DNA of 64,000 bases from Byssothecium circinans. Its lineage: Eukaryota > Ascomycota > Dothideomycetes > Pleosporales > Massarinaceae. This document shows positions 11,273 to 22,224 of the stretch, in pieces. The translations under genes were made by a program, and so were the position numbers. The DNA is taken from NCBI GenBank assembly GCA_010015675.1, contig ML976989.1:787709-851708 (forward strand), written 5' to 3'. Below the pieces are notes generated by a model. It did no database searches. It saw only the letters and a program-made list of their open reading frames with translations, and was not told the DNA's origin. Position 1 is the first letter of the stretch. Every line of letters begins with the position of its first letter.

Positions 11273-11400
11273 AGTCAGGGGGTAAGTTGTGAGCGATACT
11301 ATGGGTCATTCATGCTAGTCAGAGGGTAAGTTGTAAGTGATACATGGGTCATTTTGTCTAGTCAGGGGGTATGTTGTGAGTGATACCATGGGTCAGATGA
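11273..11400. repeat. Tandem repeat, 3 copies of 43-44 bp
   Basis: Three direct copies start at 11273, 11317 and 11360. Each begins AGTCAGNGGGTANGTTGT and contains GATAC-ATGGGTCA. Copies differ by a few substitutions and one or two single-base gaps. Confidence 0.85.
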
Positions 11401-12242
11401 AGAAAGGTCGTTCTCAAATCAGTACAACTACCACCGCAAACACAAACTTCAAGAGAAGAAACATTTAAAACTGTCTTTTAAATTTCGACAATTCTTTCGT
11501 GATCAGTCTAGAAACGAATATCTGCATTCTCTAACTCCTGGCTAGTCTCTCTGGTTACCTCCAGAGATCAATAAAACGTCTGACCCTCTTTTATAGGGAC
11601 TTGGTGAGAGCCTTTCGCGGAAGGAGAGGCAATATTTGATCGTCTTACACTGGAGATAATCGCTTATCGCTGCCAGTATTCTGCAAATAGGACTTCTTTA
11701 TGCGATTTAACGAACTTGGAAGGCTCTCTCTATACTTAAACTTAGATAGATTTAAGGCAGCAAAGCTTTTCTAGAACTGTGTGGATTCTACATTTCTTTG
11801 CTGATCTTACACTCTCACTGACCAATGTATAGACTTTATGTAACAAATAAGCGATTCTTGATGGTTTGGTTTAACGATACTTATGTGGGCGAATGAGGCT
11901 TCTGAACTGTTAATTCGGTCTGCTGAGGAATGTTTGCGTCATTCGGTGGTGACGAATTTCAGTCAGAGAGTTAGTCGAGAGTGATTAGTCACGACTTTTG
12001 ATTCCTCACGACTCATACTCATACGTGTGACTTCGATATGTGTAGTTTTGAATGTTAGTTTTGCTATTCTTTTCATGGACTCATGGGGATTGATGACACA
12101 TTTTGGACATGAAGAGCTAATAGGCGTTTGAAATGTGTTTTTTGACGCCATCAGTACTCATGACGCGGTTTCAACGTCTTCGAACAGAGTCATCATATTG
12201 CGAGTGGAAAGTTAAGTATGACCAACAGTGGCAAACTACAGA

Positions 12243-12253
12243 AAAGTATTTAA
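12243..12253 (+). promoter_or_regulatory. TATA-like core promoter element
   Basis: AAAGTATTTAA, 170 bases before the ATG at 12413, identical to the element before the first SRR1-like gene. Confidence 0.4.
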
Positions 12254-12412
12254 GCAACATCTGTCAAGTAAGTCGTTCCTTAACCTACACTACACAACAA
12301 TCCGGAACGCAAGAAACAACTACAATCCGCACATTTTCACAAAATAATCTCCCACACCATCCAACGAGCGAAAAAAGAACAAATTCTACGGTTCAAAGGG
12401 CCAGCGTACACA

Positions 12413-13471
12413 ATGAGTTCCGCATCTATTACGGGAGCTTCCGACGTAGAAGATCAGATACCCTTTGGATCCAAGAACTTCGAAATTATGACTCGGAGTC
12501 TAGATACTCTAGTCAAAGAGACCGAAACATACGAGTATTTCCAGCATAACGCTTCGGAGCGGTACGAATTGGAAAGATCAGGCACATACAATCCCGAGCC
12601 GCGGGTCTCGCTACCTTTCAAAATACCTCGCTGGAATAGAGGGGTCGACCAAGAAACGATCGACTTGAGACTAGGCTATATACCGGTCATCGGGTTCAAC
12701 CCTTACCGGAACAGTTTAACACAACCGGATACTCGCCCATTTCATGTCCGTTTGGAGAAGCAATATAATCGTTCTCTCAACCTCGGGGATCCACTCTTGA
12801 AAACATCAATGGAAAATTGCGAGTCCGCTAGCGATGAACGTATTGAGCTTGAGGTTTTCAAGAAAGAAGTACGAGCGATCAAAGACGCTGCTGGTAAAGA
12901 TCCATACATCGACAGAATTGTATGTTTCGGTAGCCCAGCTATGATCACGGATGGAAACACGATTGATGAGAAGAGATACGCAAACTTGCTATTGGCTGCT
13001 AGGATTGGGAAAGAGTTGGGAAGTTATAACGGTGATCGGGAAATCCACGTCTTCGTTCATGTCCACCAAAACACAGACCCCTCACCTGACGAGGCGCTCT
13101 ATGTCCGTGCCCAAGAACATTTCGGGGCAAGAATCATCTGGAATACAGTCCCTGGACAAACCGTTTTTACATGTCTGACGAACTCGACCCTGTTAATCAG
13201 TCTGGATCCGGATATTCCTGTGCGTCTGATCTTTGCGGATCACCTACTCGAGGAAAAGTTCCATGAGAATCGACCTGTAATGGTTATCTGGAAAGGTGAT
13301 GACATTAAGAGCGAGGACTATTCGAATACTGGGGACGAGGTCCACGACCCATTGACGCGGCGTATCAAAAGGGACATCTGCATCAATTATCGGCACATAA
13401 AGGAACTCAATGACACCAATAACGAGATTGCGCTCTTCATGAGGAAGGATTTTTTCCCCAACACGGTATAG
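12413..13471 (+). CDS. SRR1-like domain protein (copy 2)
   Basis: Single exon of 352 aa with a polar N-terminal third. From about residue 165 the SRR1-like layout is clear: DRIVCFGSPAMI, a helix with RYANLLLAARIGKEL, a strand plus acidic loop (HVFVHVHQNTDPSPDEALY), a strand near HFGARIIWNT, and LLISLDPDIPVRLIFADHL. It ends with DPLTRRIKRDI and FMRKDFFP, matching the end of copy 1. Function is unknown; this family is expanded in dothideomycetes. The two copies have diverged strongly, so the duplication is not recent even though they lie in tandem. Confidence 0.72.
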   Translation: MSSASITGASDVEDQIPFGSKNFEIMTRSLDTLVKETETYEYFQHNASERYELERSGTYNPEPRVSLPFKIPRWNRGVDQETIDLRLGYIPVIGFNPYRNSLTQPDTRPFHVRLEKQYNRSLNLGDPLLKTSMENCESASDERIELEVFKKEVRAIKDAAGKDPYIDRIVCFGSPAMITDGNTIDEKRYANLLLAARIGKELGSYNGDREIHVFVHVHQNTDPSPDEALYVRAQEHFGARIIWNTVPGQTVFTCLTNSTLLISLDPDIPVRLIFADHLLEEKFHENRPVMVIWKGDDIKSEDYSNTGDEVHDPLTRRIKRDICINYRHIKELNDTNNEIALFMRKDFFPNTV

Positions 13472-14207
13472 CATAGCAGGGCGGGCGGAGATTGGTTTCG
13501 ATGTTGAATTTGGGATTTCATTGAGCAGCATCCTGCTTTCTCTCACTCAAGTCATTCCTTAGTTGCGATGAGAGATTTGGATCATTGTTTTGAAGTGCAC
13601 TCTCTATGGCGTTGCGAATTGGTTAGACTGTTTGTTTTCTTTAGTGATCTTTTGATCTACCTACATTCATTCGATAGTTCTTAGATATATGTCGAATTGT
13701 TTCCATACCTGGGTAGATGATGGTGAAGGACTAATTTACGCTATGTCACGTGCAATGACCCAGACGATCAATCGATCAATAATAACAGCAGAATCCATGG
13801 CTAACTTCAACCTTGCTAAAATCAAGCTCTAAACCTTAATCTCATAGTCTAGGCAAATGTTCTAATTCTGGCAGGCTGTAGGATACATATCTATATTGCG
13901 AATGTTTTCCTCGCTAGATATTCCACGTATGAAGTTGGTCGGTTATGTGTTGAGTTGCGGATCGACCTGCACATTCCCTGTCCGCAGCCAACAAGGTTCA
14001 AGGACTACAGATCCGTATCAATTCATCCGCTATCGCATACTTCGAGTTAGATAACATCGCATGAGAAATCAGACCAGGCCCAATTCTAACTAAATCTATA
14101 TTGGACGTCGCCTGCATACTTGCGCATAAAAGATCAGGGTCGCCCAGAACCAGGAGTCTTTGCTGTACTTCGTGGGTATCCAATTGTTCACTGGAGGCGA
14201 CCTCAAG
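13472..14207. other. Intergenic region, no gene seen
   Basis: It separates two rightward genes and should hold the 3' region of the SRR1-like gene and the tyrosinase promoter. A CACGTG palindrome lies near 13747. Open frames are short and without domains. Confidence 0.4.
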
Positions 14208-15605
14208 ATGAGAAGCTCAATTCTGAAAACCTTGATTTTCTTAGCAGCTGCTTCAACTACTGCCGCGGTGCCTACGAAGCAAAATGCGTCTATATGCACC
14301 GAGATCCGACAGCGGGTACCATGGTCAGAACCGCGTCCTTTTGATACATTATGATCGGCTGTCTGATTTAACTTAGGTATAACCTGTCGCGAAAGGAGAA
14401 GTTGGCCTACGTCAAAGCCAACCTCTGCTTGATGAACTCACCGGCAAAGTCGGGTAATCCTCGTGCTGTCACGCGATGGGATGACCTGCAGTGGCCGCAC
14501 GTTGTGCAGACGGCGACAGTGCACGGCGTTGTAAGGCCAACCGTGCATGCGATGATCTGCAATGTTCTGACGTAAACAAACATAGGGCGCATTCTTACCG
14601 TTCCACCGATATTTACTCACAGCTCATGAGCGTCTTATCAAAGATGAGTGCGGATACACAGGACGTATGCCGTGCGTGCTCCATGCTCAAACCTCCCCTG
14701 ATTAAGGACTTATAGCTAACCGGGCTAATATCAGATACTGGGACGAGCTCCATGATATCAAGGATATGACTGCCTCAGACTTATGGAAAGAAGACTACTT
14801 CGGTGGTGACGGATCCGGGACGGACGGCTGTGTCAAGACTGGCCCGTTTCGAAACCTTACACTGCGTTGGCTTCGCGACGGCACGACAGAAGAGCATTGC
14901 CTCTCCCGGCAGTTCAGCACCGCTGACTTACAGATGACGAATCAGGCAAATATCGACAAATGCAATGCCATCCAGAGTTACACTGACGCCTGGCTTTGCT
15001 GGTTTGGTGGACCACACGGTAGTCTCGGACCGCACGCTGCCGGGCATGCCGCCGTCGGTGGAGCTGTACGACTTCCCAACCCCCTTTTCCCTAAGGTTGC
15101 GAAGCAATGGATAGGTGCTCATGCTAATATGTCTGAGTTTGTAGATGGGTGATGCCACGTTGTCGCCTGGAGACCCGGTTTTTTACCTCCACCACGCATG
15201 GCTTGATAAGCTGTGGTGGGAATGGCAGAAACGAGACTTACCAGCCCGCTACACCGACATGGGAGGACCCAATCTGCCAATTGCGGGTAAGCAACTCACC
15301 CTCTTCCTCAACTTTTCATGAAGAATGGAAGTCAGTTCAGCTTTACTACCAAGACATCTTTGAACGCTTTCTACACTACCAAGCCCTGGAAAAGTTGCAA
15401 TAAACTAACACTCGCTAACACCGGGTTTGCAGGTTCCGTACTCGGTGGCATGGGCCACGAGTTCAGAGACTACTTCGGCGACAATGGCAATGTGACGACG
15501 CTGAACCATACACTATATATGGCCGAACTTTATCCCAATGTTACCATCGCAGACGTCATGGATCTTCATGGCGATGTAGTTTGCTCTGAGTATCTAAATG
15601 GTTAA
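14208..15605 (+). CDS. Secreted tyrosinase (type-3 copper oxidase)
   Basis: Six exons: 14208-14323, 14377-14530, 14586-14671, 14735-15065, 15145-15286 and 15433-15605, giving 333 aa. The first 20 residues form a signal peptide ending near TTAA. The CuA site is His80, His88 and His97 (PHVVQTATVHGVGAFLPFHR across a splice junction). The CuB site is His219 and His223 (PHAAGH) plus the HHAWLDKLWW helix (His246). The C-terminal DYFGDNGNVTTLNH and VMDLHGDVVCSEY blocks are typical of a fungal tyrosinase subfamily without the long C-terminal lid. It would oxidise phenols to quinones outside the cell (melanin or defence chemistry). Intron 1 uses a weak GTCAGA donor but restores the family motif, and intron 5 is long (146 nt). 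About nine extra residues precede the first CuB histidine compared with the usual CW..PHGAGH. Confidence 0.85.
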
Positions 15606-16941
15606 CCACCATGTGGCTGAGCTATGACTTTGGGGTATGAGGAATGGGTATGGAATTATTTTCATTTCGACGATCATAGCAACCGTATCATTCTCATGCA
15701 GGCGCATAGTGCTTGAGGCAACTGCCCGATTAGGCACCCTACGCTAAGGAGCTCCTTCTATTTTTTACCTTTTCTTTTAGTATTGTGGTTCCCTAATTTT
15801 GTATATGAAGTGAAATAATGGTCTACTAAATAATATAGAGAGAAAGTGAAGCAGGCAGGTGGAAGACGCTTTAAGTTATACTCTCGTAACTATAATGGAC
15901 ATTTAGGTTCTGGGGCGTATCGCCCACTTTCTGATCAAGTCTAAGAAGAGACCAAGGCAGAAGAATTGACGGGCATGTAGGTGTCATTGAGTTTGGGAAG
16001 TGAGAGATAAGAGTATGCGCTAGTTGATCCGAGATCAGCTTGCAGAAAGTAACGAGGTTGAAAAGTGTATACAAGGTTGACAGGTCTGGAAGATGAGAGG
16101 ACTTTAAAACCCTTTCAAATGCTGAGACTTTCAGTTTATAATCCCATACCTCGTTCACTATCGGACTGCCACATGAGGTAAAGGTGAGATACAGAGTATG
16201 TACGCGCAACCTCCAAGATGGCCCCAAGCTTGCGCCAACTTTTCCAACGTGAACACCACTGCCAACTGCACAACTCCTACGGGCCTCAGAGCCCCCAAAA
16301 AAGAATTAACCGGATATGGCATTCCGCTGGCATGGTTCGAGCACGGCACGGCGGCATCCCACCAGGCTCCTACCCGCAAATCCGACCTCGCATAGTGAAG
16401 GAAAAGTATCCCATCCCATCAGGCACCCACAAACCTCTCTTCAAGATGAGAGCCCTCACATCCAAGATTCTCGACACAACGACAACACACTCGCGCACTC
16501 TCGCGCGCAAAGACAATTTCCCACTCCAAAACGAGCGTGACGTCAACGACAAATCTCTGCGAGAAGCGCTCTTCGACCGCCCCAGCAACGAACGCTCCCC
16601 AGAATTGCCCCACTTTCCCGACTCTTCCCACGCTTCCCAGCCCCCTCCGTGAACGACCTGGTGAGGCAGTCCGTGAACGCAAGGACCGCTCTGCTCTTGT
16701 GCCGAGCACGACTAGCGGCGATTGAGTCTCCCTCCCTCCTCCTTCTTAAGCTCGCCGCAAACTCTTTCTGCCTCCTCAGACACACACACTTTCTTCAATT
16801 TGACGACCGGCTTGGACGTGAGCATACTTTGCGATATCGAGACTTACTCCACACTTAGGACTACCTCACTACTTCACTCTATCTTTACGATATCTTCCAC
16901 TTGACTTTCTCCACATCTTTTTGATTGGCACGCGCTAAGCC
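15606..16941. other. Intergenic region upstream of the large low-complexity gene
   Basis: About 1.3 kb. The first half is AT-rich. The second half is C/T-rich, as in long fungal leaders. Open frames up to 144 codons exist at 16218-16652 but have no recognisable domain and biased composition; I treat them as leader or promoter DNA. Confidence 0.4.
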
Positions 16942-19398
16942 ATGTCTTTCAACGACTTCGACGATCCGGGTGCGGGCAGCATGAATTGGGACGGCTCAAT
17001 CTCTGACCATGTCGGCGACACGGGCAACGATCTGGCTGCGGGTGGATTTGGCGGCGCGGAGTTCACGAGTGTCTTTGACGAGAATTTCTCTACAGATGAT
17101 CAGCAGTTCGACCAGCAGTTCGACCAGCAGTTCGACCAGATGTTCTCCTATGAGAAGGATAACGCCAACACGACCATAGTTGAGGGCGATCAACTCAACA
17201 CTCACCTCGCCGATCCAATGACCTTCGGCGACCACGGCCTCAACGACGGCGATGCCAATGGCAGCTTCAGTGAGGTCTTTCAGGGCAAGAACGGCAACCA
17301 CAACACTGAATTCGAGAACGTCCACAGCTTCAACGGCGGCAATACCAATGGCAACCTCAGTGACGCCTTTCAGGACAAGAATGGCCACGTCACCGAGTTC
17401 GAGAATGTCCACGGCTGCGACTTCGCTGTCGGTAATACCAATGACAGCGTCGGTACACCACATGGCCACTACACTCAGAGCATTGAGTCCGATGGCAGTA
17501 CCGGCAACCTCACCTTCAACGATGGCAGTGTCTTCGACGCCTACTCCAACGACGGTACCTCCCAAGGCGGCTCTTCCCACCAGACTGTGTCTCCGGCCGA
17601 GACCGACAATCACCATGACGACTCCAGCAACTGTTTCCCCATCAACGACGAGCGTCACCCCGACTACGCTTACAACGTCGCGCCCAATGCCGAGCTCAAT
17701 GAGCCTGCTAACCACAACACTGACCGCGACGCAGAGATCACTGATATCCTCCAGATGAACATGCAGCACGTCCAGCCCAGCCCTAGGCTCTGCAACGAGC
17801 AGTATCCCTCGACGCCCCAGCACAACCATTCGTCGCAGCAACAAGAGTCCCCCTACGCTGGCTACGCTCCGGTCCAACAATCCACGCCGCCGACCGTCGC
17901 TGCTAGCCATACGATGGGACATACACCGCAGCAGGACCAGTTCATGTCCAGTCCGCAAGACCTCTCCACTGGACGCAACTCCATGTACGCGACACCTACG
18001 AAGCGCATGCTTCCCCACGGTGGTAACCCGAGCACACCGACTCCGCAGATGTCTGCCCTCAACATGGCCCTTACGCCAGTAAAGCAGAAGAAGAAGTCCC
18101 CTCCTGCCAAGACGCCCGGCTCGCGCAAGTCCATCCAGCAGAAGACGCCCCAGTCGCATAGCACTTACCAGCAGCAAATGGACATGCTTCATAGCATGGC
18201 TGGCGGACGCGGATCTCCCAATGGTCAGATGATGGCTCCGCCTGTATATGGCTCGCCTCTGATGCAGTCGGTTCAGCATAACAGCCCACGTCAATCTCCT
18301 CTGCTGGGCTCGCCGTACCAGACGCCGCAGATGACTTCTCAGCACATGTCGTCGCCGGAAGTCAACCACATGATGCTGTCGCCGATGCACCACTCCCAGA
18401 AAATCCCGTCTGCTTACGACGGCGTTGGTACGATGGGTCAACAGCACATGTCTCCACAGGTACCGGCTGCTCACCTGTACCCGTCTCAGCATGCTTCGCC
18501 GCAGATGTCGTTTGCTCAGAGCCCTCCATTCCAGCATAATATGCAGAACGGTGGCTTGATGGGAGGTCATGAACAAGACCACGCCGCCCTCAAGAACCAT
18601 ATTGCCCAGCTGCAGGCCCAATTGGCGGCTAAGGAGCGTCAGTTCTGCATGTCGCAGCAGCCGCAGCCAAACAACTTCGACGACAGCTTCAGCCAACAGA
18701 TGGGTATGTCGCAAGGAGCGGGAGTCTTCAATCCTGAGATGTTTGCTCCTATCCCTCAGCAGCAGATGCAGACCCCGCAGCGTTCGACCTCGACCAAGCG
18801 TATGGTTCCTCACACGCCCGGAGATAGTCAACGCATGACGGGCTCGCAGCCGCGTACGCCGGGCTCGCAACAAGCCATCCAATTCATCACCCCCGATACA
18901 TCTCAAACCATCTCCGCTAACGGCGAAACCCCCACGCCGAGCAGGAAGCGTGCCCGCAACACCGCCGCCGTATCCACCGGCTCCCCCACCAAGCGCTCCC
19001 GCAAGACTCCCATCCACACGCACACCACCCCTAGCTCCGCCGGTAATGCCACGCACGTCCCCAAAGCCGCCACTGCCGCCCTCGAAGGACCCATAACTCA
19101 ACTCTTCGGCCAACACTTCGAGACCGCCCAACTTCTCGCGAACCAGAAGGTCCACCTCGATAGCGTGGCGTGCCATGGCCGTCTCACCATCTCGCAGATT
19201 CTGGACATGAAGTTCGAGGCCTTAGATAAGAGGGACCAGGCGAGGCTGCTGCTGCCGTTGTTGAATCATGAGCATCCGCTTCAGGCGGAGGCGAGGGAGA
19301 TCAAGTACGGCTTGCCGTATGCGGCGGCTAAGCAGGCTGAGGAGATGGACAAGGCTAGGGAGCAGCAGGAGTCGATGAGGAAGGCTGCCTGGGCTTAG
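16942..19398 (+). CDS. Large low-complexity nuclear-type protein, function unknown
   Basis: Single exon of 818 aa. I do not recognise the family. The N-terminus is acidic and Asn/Gly-rich with a 15-nt tandem repeat (QQFDQ units, residues 54-67) and two copies of a block of about 30 residues (GSFSEVFQGKNG...TEFENVH and GNLSDAFQDKNG..TEFENVH). The middle is rich in Gln, Ser, Pro and Met, with many SP/TP sites and Lys/Arg clusters (KQKKKSPPAKTPGSRK) that could be nuclear signals or Cdk sites. A short coiled coil lies near residues 545-570. The last 110 residues (from GPITQLFGQHFETAQLL) look folded and helical and are probably the conserved part. The composition suggests a transcription or chromatin regulator; that is inference only. 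Confidence 0.72.
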   Translation: MSFNDFDDPGAGSMNWDGSISDHVGDTGNDLAAGGFGGAEFTSVFDENFSTDDQQFDQQFDQQFDQMFSYEKDNANTTIVEGDQLNTHLADPMTFGDHGLNDGDANGSFSEVFQGKNGNHNTEFENVHSFNGGNTNGNLSDAFQDKNGHVTEFENVHGCDFAVGNTNDSVGTPHGHYTQSIESDGSTGNLTFNDGSVFDAYSNDGTSQGGSSHQTVSPAETDNHHDDSSNCFPINDERHPDYAYNVAPNAELNEPANHNTDRDAEITDILQMNMQHVQPSPRLCNEQYPSTPQHNHSSQQQESPYAGYAPVQQSTPPTVAASHTMGHTPQQDQFMSSPQDLSTGRNSMYATPTKRMLPHGGNPSTPTPQMSALNMALTPVKQKKKSPPAKTPGSRKSIQQKTPQSHSTYQQQMDMLHSMAGGRGSPNGQMMAPPVYGSPLMQSVQHNSPRQSPLLGSPYQTPQMTSQHMSSPEVNHMMLSPMHHSQKIPSAYDGVGTMGQQHMSPQVPAAHLYPSQHASPQMSFAQSPPFQHNMQNGGLMGGHEQDHAALKNHIAQLQAQLAAKERQFCMSQQPQPNNFDDSFSQQMGMSQGAGVFNPEMFAPIPQQQMQTPQRSTSTKRMVPHTPGDSQRMTGSQPRTPGSQQAIQFITPDTSQTISANGETPTPSRKRARNTAAVSTGSPTKRSRKTPIHTHTTPSSAGNATHVPKAATAALEGPITQLFGQHFETAQLLANQKVHLDSVACHGRLTISQILDMKFEALDKRDQARLLLPLLNHEHPLQAEAREIKYGLPYAAAKQAEEMDKAREQQESMRKAAWA
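17101..17145 (+). repeat. 15-nt in-frame tandem repeat (QQFDQ units)
   Basis: Three copies of cagcagttcgacc-type units follow each other inside the large gene, the last one diverging to QMF. The codons are nearly identical between copies, so length variation between strains is likely. Confidence 0.8.
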
Positions 19399-19808
19399 GC
19401 TGGAAGGATCTGGTTGATGGACGGTTTAATGAGGTGGTTGAATAGCGGTCGAGGGATTCGTCACCGTATCTCCTTGAGTACTCTAGTACCGACTGGGTGG
19501 CTTGATATTTGGAGGATGGTCCGCTTGGTCGTTGATGCTCGCTGTCGACTGATCTTCCGAATCGTTGCGAAGTGTTGCGTCCTGCAAGGAGTCAGCTTCA
19601 TCTTCCCGACGTTCATCATATGGCGACGCTATGGAAGCATTCGCGGTTGCTTTTTCCTGCTTGTTTTATTACTCAATTGATACCCACCCCCACATCCCCA
19701 TACAAGGAGGCTCAGAGCTACTTTAATATTAGCCTAGCGCGGCAGCTCAGCTCTCTAGCTCACAATACAATCATCACATGCATGCATTCGTTTCTTCATT
19801 CCTTATAG
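19399..19808. other. Convergent 3' intergenic region
   Basis: This lies between the stops of two convergent genes and should hold their 3' untranslated regions. No gene or repeat is seen. Confidence 0.45.
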
Positions 19809-20865
19809 CTATGTCTGTGCCTTCGTGCCACTGATGGTGGACTGCAAGTTGAATCCCCTAGCCTCTTGTCCACGGTTCATTCCCCACGCCGTCGAACTGT
19901 CGTCGTGCACAGTCGTCCTCCGCATATCTCTCACGTATTTCCCTTCAAAAGTACCACCGGTCGCTCTGTGCTGCACACACGTATTATCCCACGCCACGAG
20001 ATCCCCTTCGTTCTCCCAACCAACGCTGACGATATATTTCGGCTGCGTGATATGCGCGGTAAGCTTCTTCAATATCTCCGCCGACTCTTCCTCCGAGATT
20101 CCAGCCTCAGACTCCAGATGGTGGCAATGGGCTCCGACATACAAGTTCTTCCTTCCGCTCGGCTCATGCGTTTGGAGTAGTTTATGCCTTGTCATGGGTT
20201 GGCTCGTGGGATCCAAATCTTTGAAAAACTCCGGACTCCCCATCTTCCGGCTCTGTAATAGCGTATGCGCGCCCATGAAATCGCCCTCTTCCAATCTCTT
20301 CTTCAGCCCCTCATCAAGCTCATCCCATGCTGTCCTACTGTCCGCGAATTCGGTCTCGCCACCCATACCCGGCGGCGGAAGTTTAACCGCCTTCAGCAAA
20401 CTCCAACTAGCTCTGCGCGGGTTGAACGACGAGTCGATATGGAAGAGGGAATTGCCTTTGTTGTAGTGCGAGCGTGGTGCCGCAGGGTCGATGGGTGCAC
20501 CGTTCTCGTCGACATTACCGGCATCGAAGAGCTCGTAGTGTGGGTAGCGCGGTTTGCGGCCGCCGGTCATGAAGCGTTTTGTGTTGTCGAGTTCGCCGAT
20601 GCGGGTGGAGAAGTTTACGTGTTCGTCGTCGGTCATGGCGGTGGAGCGGAAGACTAAGACGCCGTACTGTATCGAGGATTAGTTTGGAGGGTATGCGATG
20701 AGCGATGCGTGGAGTTACCTTTGCCATTGCGGCTTTGATCTCCTTGAATTGCTCGTCGGATATGTTCTGGAAGTTCGCTCCGAAGATTTCGGCGGCAAAG
20801 GTGGGATGGAGTTCCTTGACCTTGATGGTCTTGAAGGGTTCATCCTGCAACAACACGCCAGGCAT
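19809..20865 (-). CDS. TauD/TfdA-family 2-oxoglutarate/Fe(II) dioxygenase
   Basis: Two exons, 20865-20719 and 20666-19809, with a 52-nt phase-0 intron, give 334 aa, the usual size. The iron-binding triad is visible: HID at His125/Asp127 (FHIDSSF) and the distal His282 (CVQHRAT). The 2-oxoglutarate-binding arginine lies in DMRRTTV (about 298-299). LPPPGMGGETEFADSR is the usual loop after the HxD strand. Enzymes of this family hydroxylate taurine, other sulfonates or chlorophenoxy acids; fungal relatives also act in secondary metabolism, so the substrate is open. The protein lacks a signal peptide and should be cytosolic. It is convergent with the large gene to its left. Confidence 0.9.
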
Positions 20866-22224
20866 TTTGGCTGATTGAATAGATGAGAGAAGGATAATGG
20901 CTGACGCGGGAGAGAGATAAAAAACGGCGGAAATCTACTGGAGTGCCACGAGAGCGGGAGATCTTTCGTTCAAAACTACAACAGGTGGTCGAAGGATTCG
21001 CCTGCATTGTATCATGTGCGAACGGGTGAAGCCCCGCATTTCCTTACTGAGACTCCTCCACTTTCTATCATGTGGGGCAACTCTAAGGAGATCTACATAT
21101 AGCGTAGCGGGACGAGTCAGTTAAACTATCATTGTTAATTGGTTTTGAAAATAGATACATAGGAGGTGATGGTGGAGGTGGAAGTCAAGGAAACTCGTCG
21201 AAGGACTTGAAGACGGGACAGCTGTTGAGGCGCAGAGGCGACATGGTGCATCGCTGGCTTTGAATTGAGAACGTAGGAGGAACAGATGCGCTGAGGTGTT
21301 CTCATAGAGAATGAGAGTCGCTGGCAGATGATGGAGAAGAGGAGAAAGTGTAGTGCACACTGCAGCTGTAGATGTGGACGTGCTCAGGCGACATCGGACG
21401 CGCTAGGACAGACGCGACGACGTGACGCGTGCGACCGCGCTCTGTCTTTCTTCCAACATCCATCATGTACATATGTAACTTCATCGACAGCCTTTGGTGA
21501 GCACACTGCTAATATGCTGGAGCCCTGGAATCCCTGTCTTCCTGTATCTTCAAGGAGGCCTTCGATGAGCTGGCACGATTGCGCATTACCCGCAGGTCAA
21601 TCACAAATGACTACCCACGCGGGTGGAAGACGGAGGGTACTGCTATCTCAACCTTCCGTAGTCCAGCGGTATAAGGGCGGCTTTCCGAATCCATGGCCTG
21701 GCCGCAAACGCCCGGCCTGTCCGTTTGGCGGATATCAGGTTAGGACGGCAGCAGACTGAAGGTCGACATGGGTATGGTGACTCTGATTGCGCAACAATAC
21801 AGTGTGGACTGCTACTGCATTTCCGGGGTGGCAGATCAATTGTCCAAATTATGGCCCTCACCAGCAGCTATTGCATCATTCACGACCGCCGTGAACGCCC
21901 GGACTCACCGTCACCGTGCTATTGTCTTCTCTCACCTGCACTTGGCGCGCACATCAATTTCTGCTCACCAAACTTTCTCCTCTCAATTGCAACCTCTTTT
22001 GTCAAACCCATCACAGTCCAGTTCCTATCTCTTCCATTTTCCCTCCATCCTCTTTTTTCTTGAATCTCCTTTGCTCCTTCCGCGACCGATTCGCCCTCTC
22101 ACTGAACAACCTCGACACCTCACGCGAAGTCCACAACCCAAAGTCGCCATTACGCGCTCCGCTTCCCTCAGCAAGCACTTATAGCCGCTGTTGCTGTCAG
22201 CGCCAGTCGCACCCAGGCTGCAAA
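20866..22224. other. Divergent intergenic region, no gene seen
   Basis: About 1.36 kb shared upstream of the dioxygenase (leftward) and the large Cys/His protein (rightward). The right 300 bases are C/T-rich and look like a leader. Open frames of up to 143 codons around 21330-21760 have no domain. A tRNA-like A box near 21660 lacks a B box. Confidence 0.4.

Larger units (their letters stand above)
10757..12412. other. AT-rich spacer between the SRR1-like paralogs
   Basis: About 1.65 kb without a supportable gene. T-rich runs follow the first gene's stop. A three-copy direct repeat lies at 11273-11400. The DNA from about 11400 to 12100 is AT-rich with no open frame longer than about 60 codons. 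This could be a decayed copy or transposon remnant, but I see no terminal repeats. The second gene's TATA-like element lies at its right end. Confidence 0.45.

Noticed and set aside
11273..11400. CRISPR-like array
   Set aside because: Repeats are directly adjacent with no unique spacers, and the genome is eukaryotic.
15287..15432. Extra coding exon inside the long fifth intron of the tyrosinase
   Set aside because: Open stretches there do not match the family, and a direct join gives the conserved DYFGDNGN block in frame.
16996..19176. 726-codon open frame on the minus strand opposite the large low-complexity gene
   Set aside because: It is a mirror of the codon pattern in the plus-strand gene; its product is a run of Arg, Leu and Val without a fold, and the plus frame has a start, repeats and a conserved-looking end.
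21655..21750. tRNA-like A-box (TAGTCCAGCGGTATAAGG)
   Set aside because: No B box (GGTTCGANNCC) and no cloverleaf can be drawn.
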